Assembly: GCF_028745515.1 (NCBI RefSeq)
Contig: NZ_JAQZSG010000003.1
Span: 186,001 to 250,000 of the forward strand
DNA length: 64,000 bases
Source of the DNA: Paenibacillus thermotolerans
GTDB taxonomy: Bacteria > Bacillota > Bacilli > Paenibacillales > YIM-B00363
Direction of reading: 5' to 3'
Shown: positions 17,329 through 25,897 of the stretch, piece by piece
How positions within the stretch are numbered: position 1 is the first letter of the stretch
Layout: each line of letters starts with the position of its first letter
Notes under the pieces: generated by a model
What the model saw: only the letters and a program-made list of their open reading frames with translations
The model's database searches: none
What the model was told of the DNA's origin: nothing
Translations under genes and position numbers: made by a program

Positions 17329-18183
17329 TTATTTCACGCCCGAATGCAGCATCGTCTGGATCATCTTCCGTTGAAACAGCAGAAACAGAATCAAATTCGG
17401 CAAAAACAGCAGCAGCGAAATCGCAGCTCCGATGCTTGCCGCGGCGACGCCGGGGATATTCACCGTGAACGACGTCATATAGAAGGCCATCGTCTTCATC
17501 GTATTTTTCGTAATATAGTACATGGACGTCGTCGTATCCATATACACGGCTTGAAACGTAATAATGCAGATCGTAGCCACCGCCGGCGCCGTAAGCGGAA
17601 TAACGATGCGCGTAAAAATATACATATCCGTGGCTCCGTCCAGCTTCGCCGCCTCGAGCAGCGCATCCGGAATCTGATCGATGAACTGCTTCATTAAAAA
17701 TACGGCCACGGGAGATGCGACGAACGGAAGAATAAGCGCGAAATATGTGTCTTTCAGCCCCAAGCCGCTCACGACCAAGTAACGGGGAATGAGCACCATC
17801 TCCGGCACGAACATGAGCGAGATCATAATGACGCCCATGACGATCGATTTAAAATGAAACCGGTGCTTCGACAACACGTATCCGGCCATCGTGCTGACCA
17901 AAATGACGGCGGCAAGCGTACTGACCGAAACGACGACGCTGTTGAACAGGTACCTCGTAAAAGGGACCGCTCCCGAAGCGGCCTGAAGAAATAAGGACTC
18001 GAAGTTGCGCGTCGTCGGATGCTGGACGAAAATCGTCGGCGGAAACAAATACAGCTCGTTTAACGGTTTGAAGGCGTTATTAAACAGAAACACGATCGGA
18101 ATAAACATAAACAGGCCTATGCAGGTCAGGGCGATCAGCAGCAGCCACTGAGGGAGCGTTATTTTACGAACGGCGCGAAGCAT
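17329..18183 (-). CDS. Carbohydrate ABC transporter permease (module 1, permease B)
   Basis: A 284 aa MalG/LacG-type permease. It has six hydrophobic segments, the N-terminal FMFIPIVFLFNNAFKPLNEL, and an EAA loop LLEAAKLDGATDMYIFTRIVIPLTAP near 185-210. The C-terminal MIQTMLHSGVK matches the same position in permeases B of modules 2 and 3. It begins directly after permease A with no gap and is followed one base on by the NHL-Yip1 gene. With A it forms the channel likely served by the long binding protein upstream. Confidence 0.93.
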   Translation of the reverse strand: MLRAVRKITLPQWLLLIALTCIGLFMFIPIVFLFNNAFKPLNELYLFPPTIFVQHPTTRNFESLFLQAASGAVPFTRYLFNSVVVSVSTLAAVILVSTMAGYVLSKHRFHFKSIVMGVIMISLMFVPEMVLIPRYLVVSGLGLKDTYFALILPFVASPVAVFLMKQFIDQIPDALLEAAKLDGATDMYIFTRIVIPLTAPAVATICIITFQAVYMDTTTSMYYITKNTMKTMAFYMTSFTVNIPGVAAASIGAAISLLLFLPNLILFLLFQRKMIQTMLHSGVK

Positions 18184-19176
18184 CTACTCATCCCCCTTCG
18201 TCCGGAACAGCGCGTAACTGACTCTCATCAGCCCGTAACCCATCAAAAGCAAAACGACGGATAATGCGGAAGCGTATCCCCACTCGTACCGGAGAAATGC
18301 GTAATCCTCAATATGGTTGGTGATTAAATGGCCGGCATAATTGGGAGTTACGGTCAACCCCGTAAGCAACGAGGAAATATCTCCGGCTTTAAGGGTTCCT
18401 ACGATCGCCATGACGGCGCTGAACAGCATTTGCGGTTTCATGGACGGAATCGTAATGTAGAAAACCTCCTGCAGACTGTTCTTGATCCCGTCGATCCTTC
18501 CCGCCTCGTACAGCTCCGTGTTTACGGTTTGCAAACCGCCCAGCATGGCAAGGAAGCCTACGCCCATACTGGTCCACAGCGTGACGATAATCATGATCCA
18601 CATTAAATATTTCGGATCCTGCAGCCATAAAACCGGCGTATCGATGACGCCGAAGCGCATGAGCGCATTATTCAAATAACCGACCCGGTCCCCGCTGAAG
18701 GTCGAGATCCAGATGACGGACAATCCTACCCCGGAAGCCAAAGACGGCGCATAGAGAGCCAGCGTGAAAAAATCGCGCAGCCCTCCGGGCAGCTGGTGGA
18801 TGAGCCATGCGAACACGAACGACAGCATATAGCCGCCGGGGCCGACGATCACGGCAAACTTGAGCGTATTCGGCAGCGTGTACTTCATGAAAATAAAGTC
18901 TTGCGTGAGCATGTTGATATAATGATTCAGTCCGATGAAGGAAGGAAAGCCGATGCCGTTAAAGGACGTCATGCTCAAAAATACGGCCATCAATACGGGC
19001 ACGGCGATGAATGCGGTAAAGCAAAGCAAGAACGGTGCGAGAAACAAATACGAAAGACGGTCCCTCCAGCATTCCTTGGCAAACTTGACGATGCGCCGTA
19101 CGAACCGGGGCGTGCCTTGCTTCGTTGGAACGGACGGCGATGCGCCGCTTTGCGGTGTGTATTGTGCAGGTTCCAT
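18184..19176 (-). CDS. Sugar ABC transporter permease (module 1, permease A)
   Basis: A 330 aa MalF/UgpA-type permease. A polar ~40-residue tail precedes six hydrophobic segments, and the EAA loop is LYEAGRIDGIKNSLQEVFYITIPSM near 225-248. Diagnostic stretches shared with A of module 3 are VIVGPGGYMLSFVFAWLIHQLP and VLWLQDPKY. It follows the long binding protein by three bases and abuts permease B, so these three genes should be made in fixed proportion. It is an integral cytoplasmic-membrane protein that probably takes solutes from the fused binding domain next door. Confidence 0.93.
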   Translation of the reverse strand: MEPAQYTPQSGASPSVPTKQGTPRFVRRIVKFAKECWRDRLSYLFLAPFLLCFTAFIAVPVLMAVFLSMTSFNGIGFPSFIGLNHYINMLTQDFIFMKYTLPNTLKFAVIVGPGGYMLSFVFAWLIHQLPGGLRDFFTLALYAPSLASGVGLSVIWISTFSGDRVGYLNNALMRFGVIDTPVLWLQDPKYLMWIMIIVTLWTSMGVGFLAMLGGLQTVNTELYEAGRIDGIKNSLQEVFYITIPSMKPQMLFSAVMAIVGTLKAGDISSLLTGLTVTPNYAGHLITNHIEDYAFLRYEWGYASALSVVLLLMGYGLMRVSYALFRTKGDE

Positions 19177-19179
19177 TGA

Positions 19180-22170
19180 CTACTCCTTTCCGTACGGCTT
19201 GTCGTACGGCGCAATATCCAAATCGTCGCCCGGCTTGATTCCGAATTCGAGCTGCTTGCGAAGCATTTCGCGCAATAGCGACATTTGCGAATCTTCCAAC
19301 GCTTCTCTCGGAGGCGTGCCGTTCAGCAGCGTTTCGTTCCAGGCGAAGTCCATTTCGCGCGGCAGCATGTAGTAGCCGGGAACGAACGGCATATTTTTGG
19401 CCCACCGCCATTGCTCATTGATCGCGAGCAAATCTTCCTTTGCCCAAGGCAACGTTTGCAGCGCATGGATATTGGCCGTATTCCACCGATACGCTATGCC
19501 CGCAAACGACTCGATGTCCCGGCCGTACCTTCCTTGCACGTCGTCCGACGTCCACCACTTCAAAAACTCCCACGCTTGTTCTTTCTTGTCGCTCGCCTTC
19601 AAAATCATCGCCGATGCGACCCCTTGCGACGTCCAACGCTCCACAGTCCCATCCGAACGACTCATCCCGGGGATCGGAAGCATCTTCCAATGTCCGGCCA
19701 GCTCCGGCGCCGCTGCGGATAACTGGATATACATCGATATATCGCCGACGCCCGCCGGCATGCCGCCGAAGCGGAAATGGTTGAAAAATTCCGGCACGTC
19801 CTTCGGCAAGTCGTATTTGGCGAACCAGTCCGACCACATCTTGAACGCCGCAAATCCCTCTTCGGAGTTCAGTTGCGGAAGCAGCCCGTCGGAGGTATAA
19901 AATTCGGCGCCGTGCTGATAATACGGCGTTATAAAATCGGGCTTGCGGGTCATGAAGGAGGTCCCGCCCTCCTGCAGCGTCGATATTTTCGGGAACATGA
20001 AGGTCATCCCGTTCTCCTGCAGCGCAGGAAGCATGTCGAGCACATCCTCCCACGTATCCGGCGGCTCGAGCCCAAGCTCCTCCAATATATCGGTTCGGAC
20101 GAACAGCATATTGTAGGTCGCCGTTTCGGGCAGGGCATACACTTTGCCGTCGTACGCGTATGAACGCATAACTCCGGGGTTGAACCGTTTCGATACTTCT
20201 TCAAAGTCATCGAATGCCGACAACTCCAGCGCTGCGCCCCGCATCGCAAAATCCGCCGGCACTTCCATGCCCGCACCGAGCGCGACGTCCGGCTGCTGCC
20301 CAGCCGCCGTGCTCATCAGCAGCACGTTCTGGCTCGGAACGAGATTCAAGTTCACTTTAATGCCCGTTTTCGGCGTAAAATCCTGCTCGATCATCGCCTC
20401 CAGCAAATCCACGTAATCCCGGCCGCGCTGCACCCAAACGGTCAGCGCTTCATCGTCTGAGGAATCGTCCGTATCGTATTTCTGGAAAAACGTGCGGACA
20501 AAATTTACGGTCGAATATTGAACCTTATCCCACAGTCCAGGCACCTTGAGTCCCGGATCGGCATTCGGCGTACGCACGACAATATAATCCAAATGCATCG
20601 GCTGATTTTCGATCGACTGCGTCCACGTATTGATGCCCGATTTGATTTCCGCGAAGGCGGACACCTCGTTCGGCAAATTGTTTACGTCCTCCAGCAAATC
20701 CCCGAGCCGGCTGACCGCTCCGTCCAACGCCGTCGTCGCTTCGTTCGAGCCCTGATTCAACCCTTTTAAATAATCGCTGATGCTTTTGAGCTCGACTTTA
20801 AGCTTTTGAAGCTTCTCCTCCATGTTCGGATCGTACTTTTCCATCTCCCACACTCTGGCCGTATCCAGATTGACGGACCCGGCGTAACCGTAATTTCCTG
20901 AGATGACGCGCACTTTTCGCTCGATATCGGACAGCCTCTCGTTAAGCCGGCCAAGCGCCAATATAACCGGGCGAATCAGCGAATTGTCCGCCGTCATCGT
21001 TAACCGGTGCGTCCCTTTCGGCAAGTAAAACAAATAGGGGCTGCCGTTTTCGTCGGAGAGCGGCGAAATCTCCATTGCGATATTCGGCGGAAAGCGATAA
21101 TGAAGCATTTCCCGAAACGGGACTTTCCCGTCGATCGCAATCGTCCGGTAAGCGTTTGCGTTCCCGTTGTAGCCTTGGAAATATTTCAGATCGATTGCGT
21201 AATGGCCGGTTTCGGGCACTTCAATTTCCCATGTGACGGATTCGCCCGCTCTTTGCCAGAAGCTCCCGCCCAGCGCGTTGTATACGATTCTTCCTTGCGG
21301 GTCCGGCGAAGCATAAGGCTCGTTAACGCTGATCGTGCGAATGCCCGGCGCCGATTTATACGCAAATCGTTCCGCTTCCACCAACGTGTACCACAGATTC
21401 GCTTCGTTATTGCTCCGATGCTCAATTGCATATTCCGAATACGCAGGAATGTTCTCCGGCGAAGCAAGAGTAATAGAGTATAGCGAGATCGGCTCGCTGA
21501 CGCCGACCAACCGGATCGTATGAGTTCCTTTCGTCAGTGACCAGCGCAGCGGCTCGGAAGAAAGCGAAAAATCGGACACGGATTTTTTGTTCCAAGCAAT
21601 CCATTCGGTTTGAACCGGACGAATTTCGTTATTTATCGAATTGCGGTCGTACGGATATTTGCTGTCCTGCCACATCCGCTCGAACCCGATCCGCTCCGCT
21701 TCGGCAAACGGGAATTGTCCGTCGATTTGAATGCCGCGAACGATCTGCGAGTAGCTTCCGGGAATCGGCGCATAATGGATAATCAACTCGTACAGGCCGT
21801 CCGCGGGGGCTTCCATCTCCCACTCGAGCCACCCGTCCGCATTGTTCCAGTCGATCACATCGGAAGACAACGTATCGTCGTGCCGCTTCGCGATGTCCGC
21901 TTCCTCCGACGCCGCGCTGTAATCCGTTGCAAGCACCGTCGTCTCCAATCCGTCCGCCGCCGGCATCGATCGTACGCTTTCGCTTCGCTGCCATTCGATA
22001 TAGGATGGGATTCCGTTCGGCGTACCGATGCTATTAAAAAGCGTTTCTTGTGGAAGCTCAGGATATGCAGCCGATTCGCTCGTCGACATCCGCCAACCGA
22101 TGAACAACGCCGCAACAAGCAAAAAACTGAAAGCGATTGCAATCGTCCGTAGTCGTCTCCTTCTTCTCAT
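19180..22170 (-). CDS. Long extracellular solute-binding protein with two carbohydrate-binding-like domains (module 1)
   Basis: 996 aa, over twice a normal binding protein. A basic start (MRRRRRLRT) and a hydrophobic stretch at ~9-26 give an uncleaved anchor or signal peptide without a lipobox. Two beta-sandwich domains resembling CBM6/35-type modules follow: ~75-235 (ADGLYELIIHYAPIPGS, GIQIDGQFPFAEAER) and ~260-405 (TGHYAIDLKYFQGY, TIAIDGKVPFREM). A helical region spans ~405-570, then a family-1-type solute-binding domain to ~965 (PDVALGAGMEVPADFAMRG; AWEFLKWWTSDDVQGRYG). It probably captures a polymeric or long glycan at the membrane and hands it to permeases A/B. The start overlaps the ATPase stop (ATGA). 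Paralogues are at 35127-38108 and 60857-63784. Confidence 0.88.
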   Translation of the reverse strand: MRRRRRLRTIAIAFSFLLVAALFIGWRMSTSESAAYPELPQETLFNSIGTPNGIPSYIEWQRSESVRSMPAADGLETTVLATDYSAASEEADIAKRHDDTLSSDVIDWNNADGWLEWEMEAPADGLYELIIHYAPIPGSYSQIVRGIQIDGQFPFAEAERIGFERMWQDSKYPYDRNSINNEIRPVQTEWIAWNKKSVSDFSLSSEPLRWSLTKGTHTIRLVGVSEPISLYSITLASPENIPAYSEYAIEHRSNNEANLWYTLVEAERFAYKSAPGIRTISVNEPYASPDPQGRIVYNALGGSFWQRAGESVTWEIEVPETGHYAIDLKYFQGYNGNANAYRTIAIDGKVPFREMLHYRFPPNIAMEISPLSDENGSPYLFYLPKGTHRLTMTADNSLIRPVILALGRLNERLSDIERKVRVISGNYGYAGSVNLDTARVWEMEKYDPNMEEKLQKLKVELKSISDYLKGLNQGSNEATTALDGAVSRLGDLLEDVNNLPNEVSAFAEIKSGINTWTQSIENQPMHLDYIVVRTPNADPGLKVPGLWDKVQYSTVNFVRTFFQKYDTDDSSDDEALTVWVQRGRDYVDLLEAMIEQDFTPKTGIKVNLNLVPSQNVLLMSTAAGQQPDVALGAGMEVPADFAMRGAALELSAFDDFEEVSKRFNPGVMRSYAYDGKVYALPETATYNMLFVRTDILEELGLEPPDTWEDVLDMLPALQENGMTFMFPKISTLQEGGTSFMTRKPDFITPYYQHGAEFYTSDGLLPQLNSEEGFAAFKMWSDWFAKYDLPKDVPEFFNHFRFGGMPAGVGDISMYIQLSAAAPELAGHWKMLPIPGMSRSDGTVERWTSQGVASAMILKASDKKEQAWEFLKWWTSDDVQGRYGRDIESFAGIAYRWNTANIHALQTLPWAKEDLLAINEQWRWAKNMPFVPGYYMLPREMDFAWNETLLNGTPPREALEDSQMSLLREMLRKQLEFGIKPGDDLDIAPYDKPYGKE

Positions 22171-23303
22171 TGCCGATCCTCCATCGCCAGCGCCGCCAAC
22201 GAAACTTCGCTTTCCCGGTCGAAGAAATGCGCTTTATCCATCCGGATGACGAGCTTCGCATGATCGCCCGGCTGTATAGCCGTATGCGGCTCCGTCCTGG
22301 ACGTTAAAGAATGCTCGCCGACGGCGGCGTACAAATACGTATTGGAGCCCATCGGCTCCCGCATTTCGATGACCGCGGAAACATGCCACTCAAGGTATTG
22401 ATCGATCGCCCACGGCTCGCAAGAAACGTACTCGGGACGAATTCCGAGCACGACCTGCCTTAGGTTCGTTTGTGCCGCTCGAATGTGCCGGATCTGGCTC
22501 TCCGGAATTCTCAAATGCAAACGCTTCGTATCGAAAAAATAATGGCCGTCCTGTTCTACAATGGCGCCTTCGATAAAATTCATCTGCGGCGAGCCGATGA
22601 AGCCTGCAACGAACATATTGCGCGGCTCGTCGTACAGCAGCTGCGGCGGAGCCACCTGTTGGATGTTGCCGTCTTTCATCACGACGATTCTCGTGCCCAT
22701 CGTCATCGCTTCCGTCTGATCGTGCGTTACGTAAACAAAAGTCGTCTTCAATTGATTGTGCAGCTTGCTGATTTCCATTCGCGTCTGCGTCCGCAGCTTC
22801 GCGTCCAAATTCGACAGCGGTTCGTCCATCAAGAAAACCTTCGGTTCCCGAACTAAAGCGCGGCCCAGCGCAACGCGCTGCTTTTGCCCGCCCGACAGCT
22901 GGCTCGGCTTCTTCGTTAAAAACTGCGAAATCTCAAGCATCTTGGCCGCCCGGTTTACGCGCAGCTCGATTTCGTGCTTCGCAACCTTATGAAGCTGCAG
23001 CCCCAGCGCCATATTTTCATAAACCGTCAAATTCGGGTAAAGGGCATAATTTTGAAACACCATGGCGATATCGCGGTCTTTCGGGGATACGAAATTCATG
23101 AATTTGCCGTCAATGAATATGTCGCCCTTCGTAACTTCCTCCAAGCCGGCGAGCATCCGCAAGGTCGTCGATTTGCCGCAACCGGAAGGTCCAACCATCA
23201 CAAGGAACTCGCCGTCGGCAACGTCCAGGTGAAAGTCATTGACTGACGGCCGGCTCTCCCCCTTATAAAATTTGTACACATGGTTGAACGCTACGTTACC
23301 CAT
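22167..23303 (-). CDS. ABC transporter ATP-binding protein, MsmX/UgpC type
   Basis: A 378 aa sugar-importer ATPase. It has Walker A GPSGCGKST (~38-46), the Q-loop, signature LSGGQKQRVALGRAL, Walker B VFLMDEPLSNLDAK, the H-loop in VTHDQTEAMTMG, and a C-terminal TOBE region ending RMDKAHFFDRESEVSL. Members of this family often energise several sugar importers. It is the first gene of the module-1 operon and overlaps the long binding protein. A TATAAT at 23355-23360 on the minus strand is a candidate -10. With no ATPase gene in module 2, this protein could also serve those permeases. Confidence 0.95.
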   Translation of the reverse strand: MGNVAFNHVYKFYKGESRPSVNDFHLDVADGEFLVMVGPSGCGKSTTLRMLAGLEEVTKGDIFIDGKFMNFVSPKDRDIAMVFQNYALYPNLTVYENMALGLQLHKVAKHEIELRVNRAAKMLEISQFLTKKPSQLSGGQKQRVALGRALVREPKVFLMDEPLSNLDAKLRTQTRMEISKLHNQLKTTFVYVTHDQTEAMTMGTRIVVMKDGNIQQVAPPQLLYDEPRNMFVAGFIGSPQMNFIEGAIVEQDGHYFFDTKRLHLRIPESQIRHIRAAQTNLRQVVLGIRPEYVSCEPWAIDQYLEWHVSAVIEMREPMGSNTYLYAAVGEHSLTSRTEPHTAIQPGDHAKLVIRMDKAHFFDRESEVSLAALAMEDRQ

Positions 23304-23426
23304 ACGGTTACCCCCATGAACTTAAAATCTATGAATTTGATTTATATACGTGAAATTATAACGGTTAACTCCAAAAAATGACAGACCAATTTTAAAAATA
23401 AAATTAGCATATGTGAAATTTTTTTG

Positions 23427-23454
23427 TTGACTTGAAAAAAGGTCGTGTTAAAAT
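23427..23454 (+). promoter_or_regulatory. Sigma-A-type promoter of the lipoprotein binding protein gene
   Basis: TTGACT at 23427-23432 and TAAAAT at 23449-23454 are separated by 16 bases. The TTG start at 23534 lies about 80 bases downstream. Confidence 0.7.
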
Positions 23455-23497
23455 CTAGGCAAGAACTTCCAATCGGGCCATTTTTTTATGGCGTTAA

Positions 23498-23510
23498 GGA
23501 AGCGCTTACC
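23498..23510 (+). promoter_or_regulatory. CRE-like catabolite repression site in the leader
   Basis: GGAAGCGCTTACC has the AAGCGCTT core of CcpA operators with imperfect flanks. It lies about 45 bases after the -10 and 24 bases before the start, where a bound repressor could block elongation. This is a by-eye match only. Confidence 0.45.
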
Positions 23511-23533
23511 ACTTTCATTTTGGGGGGATTGAG

Positions 23534-24946
23534 TTGAGTTTACGTTGGCTGAAGCATCGAAGTGTTGTGGCTGTTTTGCTTGTAGCTTTGTTGGTTTTAT
23601 CCGCTTGTACCGGCGGCGGAGGAAATTCGGGCTCGGAGAATGCAACCGGCGATCCGCCGGAAGCGACCTCGACGGATACGCCAGCCGCTGAGGATACCGG
23701 AACGGCAACCGATGAGCCGGAACCGCAGCCGGAGCCCGAGAAGCATGATCCGGTAGAGCTGACGATTCACGGGTGGTTTTTCTCTCCGGCGCTTAAGGCG
23801 ACAATCGCCGCATTCATGGAGGAGTATCCTTGGATTACGGTTACGGAAAATACGTCCATTAACCAAGCCGTCATTAATAACATCATCGCCGGCGAGAAGT
23901 CCGACCTGGTTATTTTGGATCGCGGCTTGTCAGAATGGGTAACGAACGGCAACGATCTGTTGGAAGATTTGACGCCTTATCTCGATAAGGACGAGAGAAT
24001 CCAAAACTCGAATTTGGTTGAGGGATTGCTGGAATCGTTCAGCACCGGCGGCAAAACGTACGCCCTGCCGTGGACCGATATTCCGATGTGGATCGCCGTC
24101 AACAAAGAATTGTTAAGCAAGTACGGCATGGAAATGCCTGGCAGCGACTGGACCTACGACGACCTGCTGGAAATGGCCAAGAAGGCGACCAACAAGGATG
24201 CCAACGATTGGGGCATGTTCGGGCTTGCCGGCGATATGAACGACATTCGTGCGATCGCCAACGGCAGCGCCGGCAGCGCAAGATTGCTGAGCGCAGACCG
24301 GACGAAGAGCGTCGCCGATTCGCCTGAGGTGCTTGCGGATCTTCAATGGTCTCAAGACTTGATCCGCAAATGGAACGTGCAGCCGAACCCGGAGCAAATC
24401 AAGGAAAACGGTTTTGCCGGCGATCCGGCCGTCAATTTCGTAAACGGCAACTTCTTGTTCATCACCGGCGTTGACTGGATTCTCCCGACGCTTCAACAGG
24501 CGACCTTCGACTGGGACGTTCTTCCGTTCCCGCGCGGCTCGCAGCGTCAAGTGACGCTTCATCAAGTTGGACCGATGTCCATGGTGAAAGCATCCGAGCA
24601 TAAAGAAGAAGCGTTCATGTTCCTTAGCTTCCTCTTCAGCGAAAAGGCGCAAAAGCTGAGCATCGACAACGGTTCCGGCTCTTGGGTGAAAAGCCCGGAA
24701 ATCGACGCCTACTACGATCAAGCGGCGATTTGGAAAGGAAAGAACATCGAAAACGTCAAGATGAGCGCCCAAATGTGCTGCTACTGGAACGATATGAACG
24801 TAATGGATCTCGGCGATTATGTGAACAGCGTGAGCGCCCGAATCGGAAAAATGATGAACGAAGGCGGCAATTTCAGCGAAGTGATTCCGTTCGTCGAGGA
24901 GTACAACAAGAAAGCGGCGGAAACACGCAAAGCATTGGGCTGGTAG
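23534..24946 (+). CDS. Lipoprotein extracellular solute-binding protein (sugar type)
   Basis: 470 aa from a TTG start with GGGGGGA six bases upstream. A signal peptide ends in the lipobox VLSAC with Cys25, followed by a Gly/Ser/Glu/Pro-rich linker to ~75 and a family-1 sugar-binding fold to the end. Recognisable stretches are HGWFFSPALKATIAAFMEEYPWI, YALPWTDIPMWIAVNK, and EAFMFLSFLFSEKAQ. It is transcribed away from module 1 but shares its control region. It is therefore a candidate second binding protein for the permease C/D pair. The gene at 38227-39630 holds the equivalent place in module 2. A hairpin follows the stop. Confidence 0.92.
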   Translation: MSLRWLKHRSVVAVLLVALLVLSACTGGGGNSGSENATGDPPEATSTDTPAAEDTGTATDEPEPQPEPEKHDPVELTIHGWFFSPALKATIAAFMEEYPWITVTENTSINQAVINNIIAGEKSDLVILDRGLSEWVTNGNDLLEDLTPYLDKDERIQNSNLVEGLLESFSTGGKTYALPWTDIPMWIAVNKELLSKYGMEMPGSDWTYDDLLEMAKKATNKDANDWGMFGLAGDMNDIRAIANGSAGSARLLSADRTKSVADSPEVLADLQWSQDLIRKWNVQPNPEQIKENGFAGDPAVNFVNGNFLFITGVDWILPTLQQATFDWDVLPFPRGSQRQVTLHQVGPMSMVKASEHKEEAFMFLSFLFSEKAQKLSIDNGSGSWVKSPEIDAYYDQAAIWKGKNIENVKMSAQMCCYWNDMNVMDLGDYVNSVSARIGKMMNEGGNFSEVIPFVEEYNKKAAETRKALGW

Positions 24947-24976
24947 TGCGGGCATTATTGAAATGATAAAGACGGT

Positions 24977-25020
24977 CGGGGCCGCCGAAACCCTCGCGTA
25001 TGAGGGGCGGTCCCGTTCTT
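24977..25020 (+). terminator. Hairpin terminator after the lipoprotein binding protein
   Basis: A 9-bp outer stem (CGGGGCCGC / GCGGTCCCG, one G-U) and a 5-bp inner stem (CCCTC / GAGGG) are followed by TTCTT. The U-tract is short, so some read-through into the RidA gene is possible. Confidence 0.6.
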
Positions 25021-25062
25021 ACTACATCATAAGTGAATTTTCTACGGAGAGGAACATGAATA

Positions 25063-25437
25063 TTGGATGAGAGAACCAACCTGTACGGTACAGACGTTAT
25101 CCCCTTTTCCGTAGCGACTCAGTCGGAAACTCTCCTGTTCGTATCGGGGCAAGGCGGATGCGACCCGTGTACAGGGGAAGTAACGGCGGTCGATTTGGAA
25201 AGCCAGACCAAGCTTACGGTCCGAAACATTCAAGATATATTGGCTCAATGGAATCTCACGTTGGAGGACGTCCTGAAGGTCAATGTGTATTTGTCCGATC
25301 GCAGAAATTACGAGGCGTTCAACCGGATCTATGCCGAGCTGTTCCCCCGCCCTTATCCGGCGCGCACTCTGGTATACTGTCAATTGAATTTTGATCTGTT
25401 GGTGGAAATCGATGTCATCGCAAAGCTAAGAAAGTAA
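25063..25437 (+). CDS. RidA family protein (enamine/imine deaminase type)
   Basis: 124 aa, normal for the family. The start is TTG at 25063 with a GGAGAGGA site about nine bases upstream; a nearby ATG at 25056 hits a stop after four codons. Family features are SGQGGCDP, TVRNIQDILAQWNLTLEDVLKVNVYLSD, the conserved Arg in PYPARTLV (substrate carboxylate), and Glu in LLVEIDVIAKL. RidA proteins hydrolyse reactive enamines and imines made by PLP enzymes. It follows the binding protein on the same strand and ends in a strong terminator. A link to the sugar pathway is not evident. Confidence 0.92.
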   Translation: MDERTNLYGTDVIPFSVATQSETLLFVSGQGGCDPCTGEVTAVDLESQTKLTVRNIQDILAQWNLTLEDVLKVNVYLSDRRNYEAFNRIYAELFPRPYPARTLVYCQLNFDLLVEIDVIAKLRK

Positions 25438-25441
25438 GCGT

Positions 25442-25487
25442 AAAGACCGCGGTTTTTTTGCGTTTCGCAGCCGTTCCGCGGTCTTTT
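25442..25487 (+). terminator. Rho-independent terminator after the RidA gene
   Basis: An 11-bp stem (AAAGACCGCGG / CCGCGGTCTTT) with a 23-base loop, followed by TTT. It lies between two convergent genes and may also help end the MerR transcript from the other side. Confidence 0.8.
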
Positions 25488-25488
25488 T

Positions 25489-25884
25489 TCATGGCTCCGG
25501 CCGTCCCGACAGCTTTACATAATAAGCGTTCTTCTCATGCGCGACTGCTTTCACCTCTTCCAGCCTCCGGATTTGCTGGTCCAAATGCTCCAAATGCCGC
25601 GACAGCAAGTCGATTCTCTTATGAAGCATGCGGTTTATTCCGGGGTCCGTCGGCTGTTTGCTGAGCAGGCAGCCGTCCTGTGCGAACGCCGCAATGTCCT
25701 GAAGCTTCATGCCTGTTTGCTTCAAACCGTCAACAAACCGAATGAATCGAAGATCCTCTTCATCGTACCTCCGAATTCCGTTGCTGCCGCGCTTGGGCTC
25801 GGGCAAAACTCCGATTTTTTCGTAGTACCTGAGCGTGAAGGCGGATATCCCGGTCATTTTCGAAATTTCTCCGATGGTGTACAT
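25489..25884 (-). CDS. MerR family transcriptional regulator
   Basis: A 131 aa MerR-type activator. The winged helix at 1-70 has the family pattern YTIGEISKMTGISAFTLRYYEKIGVLPEP. A dimerisation coiled coil lies at ~80-118 (RIDLLSRHLEHLDQQIRRLEEV). The start ATG has AAGGAG nine bases upstream. The effector domain is short, as in AdhR/NmlR-like aldehyde or electrophile sensors, and it has a single Cys in DGCLLS. It is transcribed 13 bases behind the quinone oxidoreductase gene, from a promoter carrying a MerR-style dyad at 26949-26964. It probably regulates its own operon in response to an electrophile, which is inference from family and operator. Confidence 0.93.
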   Translation of the reverse strand: MYTIGEISKMTGISAFTLRYYEKIGVLPEPKRGSNGIRRYDEEDLRFIRFVDGLKQTGMKLQDIAAFAQDGCLLSKQPTDPGINRMLHKRIDLLSRHLEHLDQQIRRLEEVKAVAHEKNAYYVKLSGRPEP

Positions 25885-25897
25885 CCATTTTATCTCC

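Larger units (their letters stand above)
23304..23533. other. Divergent control region between module 1 and the lipoprotein binding protein
   Basis: 230 AT-rich bases with divergent promoters. The plus-strand promoter and a CRE-like site are listed separately. Toward the ATPase, TATAAT at 23355-23360 (minus) has only a weak -35 candidate. A GTTAACCGTTAT stretch overlaps that -10 and resembles ACGGTTACC near the ATPase start. I see no open reading frame in the region. Confidence 0.55.
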
